A stretch of 64,000 bases of DNA. It comes from Treponema sp. Its GTDB lineage: Bacteria; Spirochaetota; Spirochaetia; Treponematales; Treponemataceae. Below the pieces are notes generated by a model that did no database searches, was not told the DNA's origin, and was given only the letters and a program-made list of their open reading frames with translations. The stretch is taken from contig JAFUDX010000043.1 in NCBI GenBank assembly GCA_017464425.1, positions 1 through 64,000 on the forward strand, written 5' to 3'. The translations under genes and the position numbers were made by a program. Each line of letters opens with the position of its first letter. Position 1 is the stretch's first letter. Below are positions 27,901-34,280 of the stretch, in pieces.

Positions 27901-27946
27901 TTGCAACCGATGCCAAAACAGACAAGAGTACCGCTAAACCTATCAC
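21962..27946 (-). CDS. Giant membrane-anchored coiled-coil protein with hendecad repeats and C-terminal HTH
   Basis: A 1,994-residue protein. Residues 1-20 are a hydrophobic anchor followed by basic residues (MKRF), so the long body should face the cytosol. Residues about 30-480 and 1,182-1,930 are ordinary coiled coil. Residues 482-1181 are an array of about 63 repeats of eleven residues with pattern V-x-x-L-x-x-x-V-x-x-K, plus a single seven-residue insert (QQEVEEK) after the sixth repeat. The last 45 residues (from about 1950) read LSPKDKETIRSLIHKGWRKE then EEIARTTGRSIGEIELLIDM, a helix-turn-helix as in small DNA-binding domains. Start is GTG with a GGTGGGGA ribosome site and TATAAT upstream. 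I do not recognise the family. It may be a cytoplasmic filament or a membrane-to-DNA tether; both are inference. Confidence 0.72.
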   Translation of the reverse strand: MIGLAVLLSVLASVATGVVMKRFGGSGSPNENLRIYVEKSKKEIEKLFEGYGNKLNSLSANLETQQAQAVAAVNRLQNQISECDTASSEFDKQFEEVENVGQKLEAYGKFIQELMEMTENVEENLARIKKESAIIEKLNSRIASQEKAVERLDGRIPEIVNEFSQRAEENFREVSADFVKQYKDQSKSLEDSVNAAEEKTRNLLQSLETDIHEAYAAAAGKAQNLEDAAFEQLAKSAQARKEAVLKELENQTRELASQINSEIEQAQTTNNSKITEVEQNLTQKLSNVTSNVETEISQFQENTNQKLSAVTSNMDAQIAQFQDDTTQKVNTISSNVDTNISNIDSSVKERFKLLVQQFKAQDAELRQLLSDSLSAAKATSKELAAETSGNGKTLESLRENLGKQIQSLQERYAKLYQKAIANADEKETAAYAKWQEVSDKHLEEFKVLVENKINTMQGDVVNRVSTFTDGINEKQNEAEAKVDEMQRDMLTKITNLQNEVDTKVSELQGSVEASVGEIQREVNARVNGLQGDVDVKVTNFTNDIFARQQEVEEKVSGMADGVENKFNELQQDVITKVGALQDDVDQKIDSIENSVQGKIEELNGTIDGKVSGLVQTVQERVKNLDYDVDGKVNEIVSGINEKIDSLQSIVDSKVDGMEGRVNEKVYTLESAVDTKINELDQKIGDKVADLDDIVEYKVSGIDEAVAKKVDDLQNSVDSKVSVLEETVTKKVDDLQNLVNGKANDLEGGVFDKINQLQNLVESKVTTLEGEVNQKVEGLQSEVESKVSSLEDEVSQKVGGLQNAVESKVGSLESEVTQKVGDLQAMVDSKVSGLEGGVNEQVTTLQNLVDSKVGELQNDVNTKVGSLENDVNSKVGDLQNIVESKIADLDGTVGQKLELLQNLVNGKATDLEGGVFEKITELQNTVESKVSGLESEVTQKVDGLQNAVESKVSGLENEVTQKVDGLQNAVDSKVYGLESEVTQKVNDLQTMVDSNVTNLENGVKTKVDELQGIVGQKVGGLQNIVESKVVKIVEGVEKRVSDLEEMVNSNVSNLNAGVEQKMEQLLDAVNGKVSEIHLNVVDQVTGLQNEVDTKVSSMQTGVQQIVSDLEEQVDSKVNALQEGVSEKVTSLHEEVVEKVTNLQDNVVDRVTNLQSEVISKVENLENEVETRISSLEQSVDSRVNGANEKVEATLSEVKQNLAASTEGASEAAASITKTVSAANDQLQNFKLQSDQQIKAINEMLKDMLENIAASYDTKKSELFSAVDRQLETYQNEMKYRFDKLEQTGADVDSLGEELRLAMSNTQKKVLEEFQKFTEEQAERHNQFKDAIDKDSELTQTRLNELESSLKVLEESASTNVSAALNAFEKKYGDDLKRRSDEIDANIDSWRQNFDSKMSILQSDEEENRRQIEVKYVEDLRSHVASLTEKTRETMERYDSLIKKTNDDLQAQIIEVEQKMHDFREKNRADLDAATTNSDSYIKGTLKTFGDRLNELLNKTLDSSKQKISDLEVDLLNRTEANKANIDAMIGDFRAWSTQLNGQMEQSKSLLNDKFDNINKAAEQSLNELKNKFGTDFEEFKRTANADQEEISANITQLKDMVKSSVESFRTESEKIVAEQQKSYDKILAETQERINTQNADSQRAVREIQEQIKAMKDQLADRQAESINQMNNNTDALQSRFSEIDSQVKNFEARMQIYQKADELQASLEKQIEGIKAELGRIGTYQSVVNDLENQFANIQKINNDIDQKLGRFTAEKAQIDSIERDFNKLVGLSDNMEKKIEELQTTNSDLQSLQLTVRGFHESLDKISGRYDNLEKKQAIIEQVSGEVDKNFDKLKDVEARLDKIQNQAEDLPSTISNIQARIDEVMESSGKINDAIEQVTSLQRLLKETEEKAEQVQKAREGIVSAETRLTNLSREIDNKFDMLERITRTEVENVASEQKVSFNSSSRLSPKDKETIRSLIHKGWRKEEIARTTGRSIGEIELLIDMEGLTSN
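24404..26503 (-). repeat. Array of about 63 eleven-residue (33-bp) coding repeats
   Basis: Residues 482-1181 of the giant protein. Consensus has hydrophobic residues at positions 1, 4 and 8 and usually Lys or Arg at 11, with alternation of units ending ESK and TQK that makes a 66-bp higher-order period. A 7-residue insert near residue 548 shifts the phase once. This is a hendecad coiled coil, which forms nearly straight or right-handed supercoils. Confidence 0.85.
24932..25756 (-). repeat. 165-residue internal duplication within the hendecad array
   Basis: Ten successive repeats at 25427-25756 match ten at 24932-25261, offset by exactly 495 bp. Landmarks are QNLVNGKANDLEGGVFDK in one copy and QNLVNGKATDLEGGVFEK in the other. 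This shows the array grew by unequal recombination of a block of fifteen repeats. Confidence 0.75.
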
Positions 27947-27988
27947 TTTTTCCCCACCCGAATTTTGAAAATAAGTAAAGTCGCTACA

Positions 27989-28657
27989 TTATAGCACAAT
28001 ATTTAAGAATTGACGATAGTTTGAGAATGAAATATCCGCTTTCTTTGCCTTTTTAATGAAAATTCTTTTGAATTTTGAAGCAATTAACGCCGTTTTCATA
28101 CCGGCATTGGCAGCTCCCTGCACATCAAATTTGACGCTGTTCCCCACATAGAGAATCTGGCCAGGCTCCAGTTCAAGCGCATTCGTCATGATTCCAAACG
28201 GATATTTTGACGGTTTGAGCGCACCGATTTGCTCAGTTCCCAAGATTAAATCGCAATACGGAATAAGCCCCCACAATTCCCCTTTTTGCTGTGGCGGAAA
28301 ATCAGAAAGAAGCGCGATTTTATAGCCATGCTGTTTTAAGGCTTTAAATGTTTCTTCGACATAGGAAAACGGCTTGATTTTTTGAAAATACGGTTTGAGA
28401 CCGTCATAGGCAATTTCTTTGATTGCAGATTTTGCCTGCTCAACAGAACAGCCCCTGCTTTCGGCGAAAAGCCGCGCCTGATATTCGTAAAAATCTGGGA
28501 GCGGAGCCGTGCGGTGCATTTGCCTGCGAACTTTGTTGTAATGGAGATAAAAACGAAAATGCCGAATGATGTACGGAACAAGCCGCCAATAAAGAGAAAA
28601 TGATGGATAAAGCGTACCGTCAATATCGAACGCAACGGCTTTTATGGCATCAATCAT
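27989..28657 (-). CDS. HAD-superfamily hydrolase (phosphoglycolate phosphatase-like)
   Basis: A 222-residue soluble phosphatase of the HAD superfamily. Motif I is VAFDIDGTLYPSF with the nucleophile Asp in DIDGT, motif II LLSDF, motif III the Lys in ALKPSKYPFG and motif IV GNSVKFDVQGAANAG. The helical cap between motif I and II places it among subfamily I enzymes such as phosphoglycolate or pyrimidine nucleotide phosphatases; the substrate cannot be read from the sequence. A TTGAAA/TATACT promoter (28665-28693) ends seven bases before the ATG at 28657 and there is no ribosome site. An in-frame TTG directly before the ATG is not used in this reading. It lies between the giant gene and the sigma factor. 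Confidence 0.8.
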   Translation of the reverse strand: MIDAIKAVAFDIDGTLYPSFSLYWRLVPYIIRHFRFYLHYNKVRRQMHRTAPLPDFYEYQARLFAESRGCSVEQAKSAIKEIAYDGLKPYFQKIKPFSYVEETFKALKQHGYKIALLSDFPPQQKGELWGLIPYCDLILGTEQIGALKPSKYPFGIMTNALELEPGQILYVGNSVKFDVQGAANAGMKTALIASKFKRIFIKKAKKADISFSNYRQFLNIVL

Positions 28658-28664
28658 CAACGAT

Positions 28665-28693
28665 AGTATACACGGAAATTAAGAAATTTTCAA
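28665..28693 (-). promoter_or_regulatory. Promoter giving a leaderless HAD-hydrolase mRNA
   Basis: TTGAAA (28688-28693) and TATACT (28665-28670) are 17 bases apart on the minus strand. The ATG at 28657 is seven bases beyond the -10 box, with no ribosome site between. Confidence 0.7.
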
Positions 28694-28736
28694 TTATTCA
28701 CCCGTAGAATCTGCGCGGAGCGAACTCGCACAAAAA

Positions 28737-29561
28737 TTACGCAGTGTATAATTCAAGCTTTTTCTCGTCAACGACTTTTCGGATTTTTCTGAGTGCCTTC
28801 AATTCAGTCTGCCGAATCGTTTCAGCAGAAACTCCAAGCGAAAGTCCGATTTCACGCAATGTGGGCGCATGAACGCTTCCCTCAAAATTGTATCGGTTTG
28901 CGATGACATATCGTTCTTTTTCTGAAAGCTCTGAGACAAGCTGCTTGATGTTGCTCTTCGCAATGTCCATAAAAAACTGCCGCTCTGGATCATAGGTAAA
29001 ATCAGGAATCAAATCCCCGACCGTTGCCGAGCCTTCGTCATTACACTCACAATCAAGACTCGTGCAGGTATACAGACAATCCAATGCCCCGCTCAATTCT
29101 TCTTCTGTTATTCCCAGTGACTGAGCTATTTCAGATTTTGATGCCTCTTTTCCAGAAGCAACTGAATATTCGCTCTTGAAATTTGAAAGACGGCGCAAGA
29201 CTTCTTCTTTTCGCTGGGGGATTGCAATCATCGCCGTTTTATTGTGCAAGAATCGGAGCATATATTGCAAAATCCACGGATAGGCATAGGTAGAAAAACG
29301 CGTGTTGTACTGTGAAGAAAACTTTTCTGCCGCAGCCATAAGCCCCAAGTTTCCTTCTTGAATCAAATCCATTACAGAAACTTTGTATGTCTTTCTAAAT
29401 TTATTCGCAACGCTTACGACAAGTCGAAGATTTGCGTTTACAAGAGTGTTCATCGCTTTTTTATCGCCCTCAGAAATTTTGCGGGCGATTTCCTTTTCGC
29501 TCTCCGCGCTTAAAAGAGGATATTTCTGAATCTGGCTCGTATACATTTCGTACATTTTCAT
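28737..29561 (-). CDS. Alternative sigma-70 family sigma factor
   Basis: A 274-residue sigma factor. Region 2 is complete (NANLRLVVSVANKF, DLIQEGNLGLMAAAEKF, and the promoter-melting RFSTYAYPWILQYMLRFL at about 88-105). Region 3 (MIAIPQRKEEVLRRLS...IAQSLGITEEEL) and region 4.2 (TLREIGLSLGVSAETIRQTELKALRKIRK, 234-262) follow. Lacking region 1.1 and being short, it is not the housekeeping RpoD but a group 2/3 type similar in size to RpoS or RpoH. The ATG at 29561 has AGGAG seven bases upstream. The promoter at 29601 is of sigma-54 type, so RpoN would control this gene, as RpoN controls rpoS in Borrelia. Its regulon cannot be told from the window. Confidence 0.9.
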   Translation of the reverse strand: MKMYEMYTSQIQKYPLLSAESEKEIARKISEGDKKAMNTLVNANLRLVVSVANKFRKTYKVSVMDLIQEGNLGLMAAAEKFSSQYNTRFSTYAYPWILQYMLRFLHNKTAMIAIPQRKEEVLRRLSNFKSEYSVASGKEASKSEIAQSLGITEEELSGALDCLYTCTSLDCECNDEGSATVGDLIPDFTYDPERQFFMDIAKSNIKQLVSELSEKERYVIANRYNFEGSVHAPTLREIGLSLGVSAETIRQTELKALRKIRKVVDEKKLELYTA

Positions 29562-29600
29562 AAAAAACTCCTGGGCGTCCCTGCCCTGTACAAAAATATA

Positions 29601-29619
29601 CAAGCAAGAAGCGTGCCAA
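29601..29619 (-). promoter_or_regulatory. Sigma-54 (-24/-12) promoter of the alternative sigma factor
   Basis: On the minus strand TTGGCACGCTTCTTGCTTG matches the RpoN consensus YTGGCACG-N4-TTGCW at every defined base. The -24 GG is at 29616-29617 and the -12 GC at 29604-29605, so transcription should start near 29592, leaving a leader of about 31 bases with the AGGAG ribosome site. Confidence 0.8.
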
Positions 29620-29831
29620 CTTTAAAATTGAAAACGGAAAGTTGAAGAATGAAAAAATATAAAATGTTGTAATAGAAAGAATTATGTAAGTAAGAAAAGT
29701 TTTTCGTGTGGGAAAATTTTAAAATATAAATTTGTGCAGAATTTTATACGGAAGAAAAAAACTGTATAAAAATATAGACAGTGAGACGATGTGTATAAAT
29801 TTTATACGGATACAGAAATTTTAACGCACCA
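29620..29831. promoter_or_regulatory. AT-rich control region with TATAC repeats between sigma gene and thrH
   Basis: This 325-base gap between genes (29562-29886) holds no gene. It contains the sigma-54 promoter, a 13-base direct repeat AATTTTATACGGA at 29740-29752 and 29798-29810, and TGTATAAA at 29763-29770 and 29792-29799, partly in dyad arrangement. They lie 150-220 bp upstream of the sigma gene start, the usual place for enhancer-binding activators of RpoN. They could also serve the thrH promoter. Confidence 0.5.
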
Positions 29832-29860
29832 TTTAACAATTTCAATGTTTTTGGTATACT
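29832..29860 (+). promoter_or_regulatory. Promoter of thrH
   Basis: TTTAAC (29832-29837), 17-base spacer and TATACT (29855-29860) preceded by TGG as an extended -10. A normal leader with AGGAG leads to the ATG at 29887. Confidence 0.65.
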
Positions 29861-29886
29861 TTTTTCACTTTTTAGGAGAATTTTCT

Positions 29887-30492
29887 ATGTATGTTACTTG
29901 TTTGGATATGGAAGGCGTTCTTGTGCCCGAAATTTGGATTGCTTTTTCAGAAGAGTCTGGGATTCCAGAACTTAAACGCACGACGCGCGATGAGCCTGAT
30001 TATGACAAACTTATGCAGTGGCGCATCGGCATTTTAAAGGAGCACGGGCTTACGCTCAAAGACATTCAGAACACGATTGCCAAAATTGACCCGCTTCCTG
30101 GCGCAAAAGAATTTATGGATAAGCTCCGCGCAAAGTGCCAGACGATTATCTTAAGCGACACCTTTGAAGAATTCGCTGCCCCGCTCATGAAAAAGCTCGG
30201 CATGCCCACGATTTTCTGCAATTCGCTCGAAGTCGACGAAAAAGGCTTTATTACCAGCCATAAAATGCGCTGTGCTCAGTCAAAACTCACCACAGTAAAG
30301 GCATTGCAGTCAATCGGATTTGACACAATTGCTTCGGGCGACAGCTACAACGATTTAGGCATGATTCAGGCAAGCAAAGCAGGCTTTCTTTTCCGAACCA
30401 CAGACAAAATCAAAGCAGATTTCCCAAATATCCCGGCGTTCACCGAATTTGACGAACTGTACGAAGCGATTTGCAAAGTAATCGAAAACTAA
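29887..30492 (+). CDS. thrH: ThrH-type phosphoserine phosphatase / homoserine phosphotransferase
   Basis: A 201-residue HAD enzyme that closely follows the ThrH pattern: CLDMEGVLVPEIWIAF (nucleophile Asp in place of the DxD of other HADs, D-M-E), KRTTRDEPDYDKLMQWR, PLPGAKEF, IILSDTFEEFAAPLMKKLG and GDSYNDLGMI with the metal-binding Asp pair. ThrH can dephosphorylate phosphoserine and move phosphate to homoserine, joining serine and threonine synthesis. The ATG at 29887 has AGGAG eight bases upstream; further in-frame codons upstream cross the promoter. A small membrane protein gene follows nine bases later, so the two form an operon. Confidence 0.9.
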   Translation: MYVTCLDMEGVLVPEIWIAFSEESGIPELKRTTRDEPDYDKLMQWRIGILKEHGLTLKDIQNTIAKIDPLPGAKEFMDKLRAKCQTIILSDTFEEFAAPLMKKLGMPTIFCNSLEVDEKGFITSHKMRCAQSKLTTVKALQSIGFDTIASGDSYNDLGMIQASKAGFLFRTTDKIKADFPNIPAFTEFDELYEAICKVIEN

Positions 30493-30501
30493 AGGAATCA
30501 T

Positions 30502-31053
30502 ATGAATTCACACGAACCTTTTCCGAAAACAAAAGATTTCCTCTTCATTTTGCTGCTCATTGGCGTTTTTGGTGCCATCGGTGGCTTTATCTACGAAACG
30601 ATTTTTTATCGAATTGCGTGGGGCTATTTTGTCAAACGAGGCTCCACATTCGGTCCGTGGATTCCTATTTACGGCGTAGGTGCGATTTTTATGACGCTTT
30701 CAATTTGGAAATGGCAGAAAAATCCGCTCGCCGTGTTTTTAATCAGTTTTTTTGTGTGCGGAATTCTTGAATTTATCGTTGGATTTGTGCTTTTTCACTG
30801 TTTTAACGGGTTGCGCCTGTGGGATTACAACACCGAGCCGTGGAATTTCGGCAATATCGGCGGGTATGTCTGCCTTCGCTCCGTTGGAATTTTCGGTCTT
30901 TTCGGATTTTTGCTGTTTTACGGGGTGATTCCCACCATTTTATGGCTAAAAAAACATATTCCTGCGCGCGCATTCCAAATCACTTCGGTTACGCTTGCAG
31001 GAATATTTGTGTGTGACATTATCGTTCACATGATTTTAAAAGGATTGGCTTAG
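30502..31053 (+). CDS. Multi-pass membrane protein of the putative ABC-transporter type IV family
   Basis: A 183-residue protein with about five membrane segments. The signature phrases GFIYETIFYRIAWGYFVKRG, GPWIPIYGVGA and LRLWDYNTEPWNFGNIGGYV belong to the PF06541 family (annotated putative ABC-transporter type IV), whose members are common in Firmicutes and spirochaetes and whose function is unknown. It follows thrH within nine bases and ends overlapping the convergent khpB gene by four bases. No transport partner is encoded nearby, so the family name should not be taken as evidence of transport. Confidence 0.75.
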   Translation: MNSHEPFPKTKDFLFILLLIGVFGAIGGFIYETIFYRIAWGYFVKRGSTFGPWIPIYGVGAIFMTLSIWKWQKNPLAVFLISFFVCGILEFIVGFVLFHCFNGLRLWDYNTEPWNFGNIGGYVCLRSVGIFGLFGFLLFYGVIPTILWLKKHIPARAFQITSVTLAGIFVCDIIVHMILKGLA

Positions 31054-31754
31054 TATTTTCCTTTGTAAATTACTCGTACCTGTTTGTACAAGCCGTCGCC
31101 TTCGCTCTTGGTTTCGATGTCAGAAAAATCGTTGAGCGTGGTGTGAATCAATCGTCGCTCAAACGGGTTCATCGGCTCAAGAAGAATTGATGTTCTCTTG
31201 GTGCGCACTTTGTCAGCGGTGGTGTATGCCAAGTGAACGAGATTTTCTTCACGGCGAACACGGTAGTTTTCGGTGTCCAAAATCACGCGCACATCTTCGC
31301 GACCGAGGTGACCTGCGTACACATTTGCGAGCAACTGGAGCGCGTCAAGGTTCTTTCCTTTGCGACCGATGAGAATTGACGAGCTTTCAGAAGAAAGTTT
31401 GAGCCCAAGTTTCTTTTCTTCGCGGAACATGATTTCAACGCTTGCTTCGTAGCCCATTTTTGCAATCACATCAGAAACGAACTGAGTCAATTTCTGCTCA
31501 AATTCGTCCTGCGGAATCGGGTTGCCCATCACGCGTTTTGCCGTTTCAACTGGTGAAGAAGATTCATCATCGTATTTTACGCCTGGAGTTGCTTCATCAG
31601 TGTGAACACGGATTTTGACATAGCCAGATTTGAACAATGTCTTTTTCTGGGTTTCAAGAATTTCAACATCAAACTGGTCACTTTCAAGACCGAGTTCAAT
31701 CGCTGCTTTTTCGATGGCATCTTTTTCAGTTTTGCCTTCAAATTCGTAAGTCAT
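31050..31754 (-). CDS. khpB: RNA-binding protein KhpB (Jag/EloR)
   Basis: A 234-residue protein: an N-terminal Jag-N domain (FEGKTEKDAIEKAAIELGL, about 1-50), a KH-II domain with the GxxG loop IGRKGKNLDALQ (about 125-140), and an R3H domain ending NPFERRLIHTTL. It binds RNA and, in relatives, controls cell division and elongation with KhpA. The gene sits directly downstream of yidC (11-base gap), the standard place in the rpmH-rnpA-yidD-yidC-jag block. GGAGAAAATAAA precedes the start as ribosome site. In streptococci it is a phosphorylation target; that cannot be seen here. Confidence 0.92.
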   Translation of the reverse strand: MTYEFEGKTEKDAIEKAAIELGLESDQFDVEILETQKKTLFKSGYVKIRVHTDEATPGVKYDDESSSPVETAKRVMGNPIPQDEFEQKLTQFVSDVIAKMGYEASVEIMFREEKKLGLKLSSESSSILIGRKGKNLDALQLLANVYAGHLGREDVRVILDTENYRVRREENLVHLAYTTADKVRTKRTSILLEPMNPFERRLIHTTLNDFSDIETKSEGDGLYKQVRVIYKGKY

Positions 31755-31765
31755 TTTATTTTCTC

Positions 31766-33601
31766 CTATTTATTTTTCATCATTTTGTTGATTACGATTT
31801 GCTGTCCGAGCTGGAAGATGTTACTCACCGTCCAATAGAGCAGCAATCCTGCCGGTGCGTTGTAGAACAAGAAGAAGAACATAATCGGCATACCGTACAT
31901 CATCATTTTCATTTGGCTCGCGTTTTGTGCACTGGAAGCCGTACCGCCGTTCTGCGTGATTTTTCCGAACAAAAGCTGCGAAATCACATAAATCACGGGC
32001 AAGATGCGGATTTGATTCCAGCCCAAAATAGGAAGTCCGTGCTCAAAAATGGGGCCAATGTGGTCGCCCTGCGAAAGGTCGTCAATCCAACCGCTGATGA
32101 ACGACGCGCCGCGGAATTCAAAGTAGTTGTTGAACAAATTGTACATCGCGAACAAAATCACGAACTGGAAGAGCATTGGCAAACAGCCGCTCATCGGGTT
32201 GTAGCCGATTTCCTTGTACATTTTTGCCGTTTCCATCTGCATTTTCTGCGGGTCATTCTTGTATTTTGCCTGAATTTCCTGCATTTTCGGCTGGAATTTC
32301 TGCATTTTCTGCGTGCCTTCCAAACTCTTTTTTGTAATCGGGAACAAGCAGATTTTCAAGATAATCGTAACGATGATGATTGAAACGCCCCAGTTGTGAA
32401 CGACTTTGTTGATGTTTTCAAGCAAGAATTTGAGCACGACTTCGAGCCAGTACAAAAATCCCGAAGTCTGCAAACTTTCATTAAAGTGAACGCCGCTCAA
32501 GCCCCATTCGTTTTTATCTTCTGAAACATATTTTTTAAGTTCAGATTCGTTGCGCGGTCCTGCGTAGATGTAGTAAGTGTCGGTCGCTTGCGTTTTATCG
32601 AGAGCCTTGCGGGTCATTTTGAGCTGTGCGTTTGTCGATTCCCCGACTTCAATCTGAGAATCATACACAACCGTGCTCGCCATTGCCGCTTTATTCTCTG
32701 GATAGACGATGAATTCAAAATATTTACCTGCCAAAGCAGTCCACACCCAGTCGCGCTCGTAATTTTTGGTCTGTTTTGTGCCGATGTTCGTTTTTTTGAC
32801 TTTTTCGCCATTGAACGAAACGAGCTGGCGGTATTCATAGCGGTCAGCCTTTGGATTGTATTTTGGACCAATCTGAGGAGCCGTTCTGAGCGTGTACGCC
32901 GCACCGCCCACATCAAGGCCTTTGAAATTTTCGCCACCGTCAATCGTGATGTCGAGTTTGAAAGTGTAATCGTTTGGCTTAAAGGTGTAGGTCTTTACGA
33001 GCGTAAATTCGCTGTCAGAGCCGTCGGCATTTTTGTAGGTGTATTTTTTGAAGAAGCCGATTTTGTGATTTTTGACTTCGCCTGTTGCAGCATCTTTTTC
33101 ATCAAGAATTTTTGCGTTGAAAATGTCGTTGACGATTGCATGAGTTGCCCCGCCGAGTGAAAGCGCGAACGCACGGTTCTTTTCGGTCACATTTTCGATG
33201 AGTTCAACGCCCTTGCCTGTGCTTGCGTCGCGGTTTTTGAGATTTCCGCGCTCGTCTTTTTCAATCAACTCGTAACTGATGATGTCGCCGCCACGATTTG
33301 TAAAAGTGACACGCACATTGTTCGTTGTGACGGTGAATGTTTCTTCGCTTAAAGACTCTTCTGTTGAAGATGAAGAAATTGAAGCCGCTTCTGAAAGGTC
33401 TGAATTGACCGCATTTTCAGAAAGCACAGATTCCGTTGATCCTGAAGACGCATTTTCAGCAGATTCTGATTTTTCGACCTGAGCCTGCGTTTCTGCCTGA
33501 TTTTGATTCGGCTCCGGCGGAAACAGAAATGTCTGTGCCGCAAAGAATCCGACCAAAACCACCGTAGAAAGCCCAATAGCCCATACAGTGTTTTTTTCCA
33601 T
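31766..33601 (-). CDS. yidC: Membrane protein insertase YidC
   Basis: A 611-residue insertase with the Gram-negative layout: an N-terminal membrane segment, a Ser/Glu/Ala-rich linker (about 30-75), a large periplasmic domain rich in beta strands (RVTFTNRGGDIISYELIE, FTLVKTYTFKPNDYTFKLDI) and a C-terminal five-helix core beginning NWGVSIIIVTIILKICLFPI. The cytosolic loop KMQKFQPKMQEIQAKYKND and NPMSGCLPMLFQFVILFAMY are family hallmarks. It inserts membrane proteins alone or with SecYEG. The ribosome site AAAGGAT precedes the ATG, and yidD lies 15 bases upstream in the same operon. Confidence 0.95.
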   Translation of the reverse strand: MEKNTVWAIGLSTVVLVGFFAAQTFLFPPEPNQNQAETQAQVEKSESAENASSGSTESVLSENAVNSDLSEAASISSSSTEESLSEETFTVTTNNVRVTFTNRGGDIISYELIEKDERGNLKNRDASTGKGVELIENVTEKNRAFALSLGGATHAIVNDIFNAKILDEKDAATGEVKNHKIGFFKKYTYKNADGSDSEFTLVKTYTFKPNDYTFKLDITIDGGENFKGLDVGGAAYTLRTAPQIGPKYNPKADRYEYRQLVSFNGEKVKKTNIGTKQTKNYERDWVWTALAGKYFEFIVYPENKAAMASTVVYDSQIEVGESTNAQLKMTRKALDKTQATDTYYIYAGPRNESELKKYVSEDKNEWGLSGVHFNESLQTSGFLYWLEVVLKFLLENINKVVHNWGVSIIIVTIILKICLFPITKKSLEGTQKMQKFQPKMQEIQAKYKNDPQKMQMETAKMYKEIGYNPMSGCLPMLFQFVILFAMYNLFNNYFEFRGASFISGWIDDLSQGDHIGPIFEHGLPILGWNQIRILPVIYVISQLLFGKITQNGGTASSAQNASQMKMMMYGMPIMFFFLFYNAPAGLLLYWTVSNIFQLGQQIVINKMMKNK

Positions 33602-33616
33602 TTTTATATCCTTTTG

Positions 33617-33838
33617 CTACGGAACGGGGTCGTAACCGCCAGAGTGGAGAGGAGTGCATTTCAAGATTCGTTTGGTAGAAAGATACATGCCTTTGACGGC
33701 ACCATGCTTTTTTAACGCTTCTAGCGCGTAAGCGGAGCATGAAGGATAAAATCGACAGCACGCTGGCTTAAACGGTGAAATGAATTTCCTGTAAAAGCGG
33801 ATAGGAAGGCATAAAATGAAAACAATCGTTTTTCTCAC
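33617..33838 (-). CDS. yidD: Membrane protein insertion efficiency factor YidD
   Basis: A 73-residue protein with the whole family pattern: [20 protein letters not shown] then [20 protein letters not shown] and a closing [17 protein letters not shown]. It is a small amphipathic, membrane-attached factor that helps YidC insert proteins. The gene overlaps rnpA by four bases (ATGA), indicating translational coupling. Confidence 0.95.
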   Translation of the reverse strand: MRKTIVFILCLPIRFYRKFISPFKPACCRFYPSCSAYALEALKKHGAVKGMYLSTKRILKCTPLHSGGYDPVP

Positions 33839-34188
33839 TCTTTGACTAATCCTACTTTTTCACACAATGTACGAAATTGAACACACCGCGTGCTGAACGA
33901 GTCTTTTTCGGATGGCGGATAGACCAAAAAAAGCATATCATATCCGGTGTTCAGGTGTGTTTTAAAGTTACGATACGTTTCGCGGCTGAATCGTTTTGCG
34001 CGATTTCGTTCGACCGCAGTGCCAAAACCACGGGGAAGCGGGAAACCGATTCGATTGAAGCCAAGCGAATTGGGAAGGTAAAACAATTTTGCCCCAAAAA
34101 CGCTTGCCCGCTTGCCGTTTTTGAAGAGATTTTTAAAATCAGCAGGGCGTTTGATGTGTTCTTCACGACTAAAACCTGCTGACTTCAT
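33835..34188 (-). CDS. rnpA: Ribonuclease P protein component
   Basis: A 117-residue basic protein that partners RNase P RNA in processing tRNA 5' ends. The RNR signature appears as [18 protein letters not shown], with the N-terminal [16 protein letters not shown] typical of the family and the C-terminal [12 protein letters not shown] strand. It lies between rpmH and yidD in the classical order. A head-to-head pair of REP-like palindromes separates it from rpmH, so the RNA may be processed there. Confidence 0.93.
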   Translation of the reverse strand: MKSAGFSREEHIKRPADFKNLFKNGKRASVFGAKLFYLPNSLGFNRIGFPLPRGFGTAVERNRAKRFSRETYRNFKTHLNTGYDMLFLVYPPSEKDSFSTRCVQFRTLCEKVGLVKE

Positions 34189-34210
34189 AAAATCTGCTCC
34201 ATTAAGTAAC

Positions 34211-34272
34211 CGTCATTCTGAGCTTGTCTCAGAATCTAATAAAATAGACCCTGAAATAAATTCAGGGTGACA
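34211..34272. repeat. Head-to-head REP-like palindromes between rpmH and rnpA
   Basis: The first unit has arms ATTCTGAG and CTCAGAAT (34214-34234), the second ACCCTGAA and TTCAGGGT (34248-34269). Each begins with a GTCA core and ends with TCTA, and they point in opposite directions, as in BIME-type intergenic repeats. A related palindrome lies inside the NFACT gene at 45763-45790. Confidence 0.7.
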
Positions 34273-34280
34273 TTACCCTT

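Noticed and set aside
22409..27978. Many long open frames on both strands within the giant coiled-coil gene
   Set aside because: The 33-bp repeats keep other frames open; none has a ribosome site or a recognisable domain.
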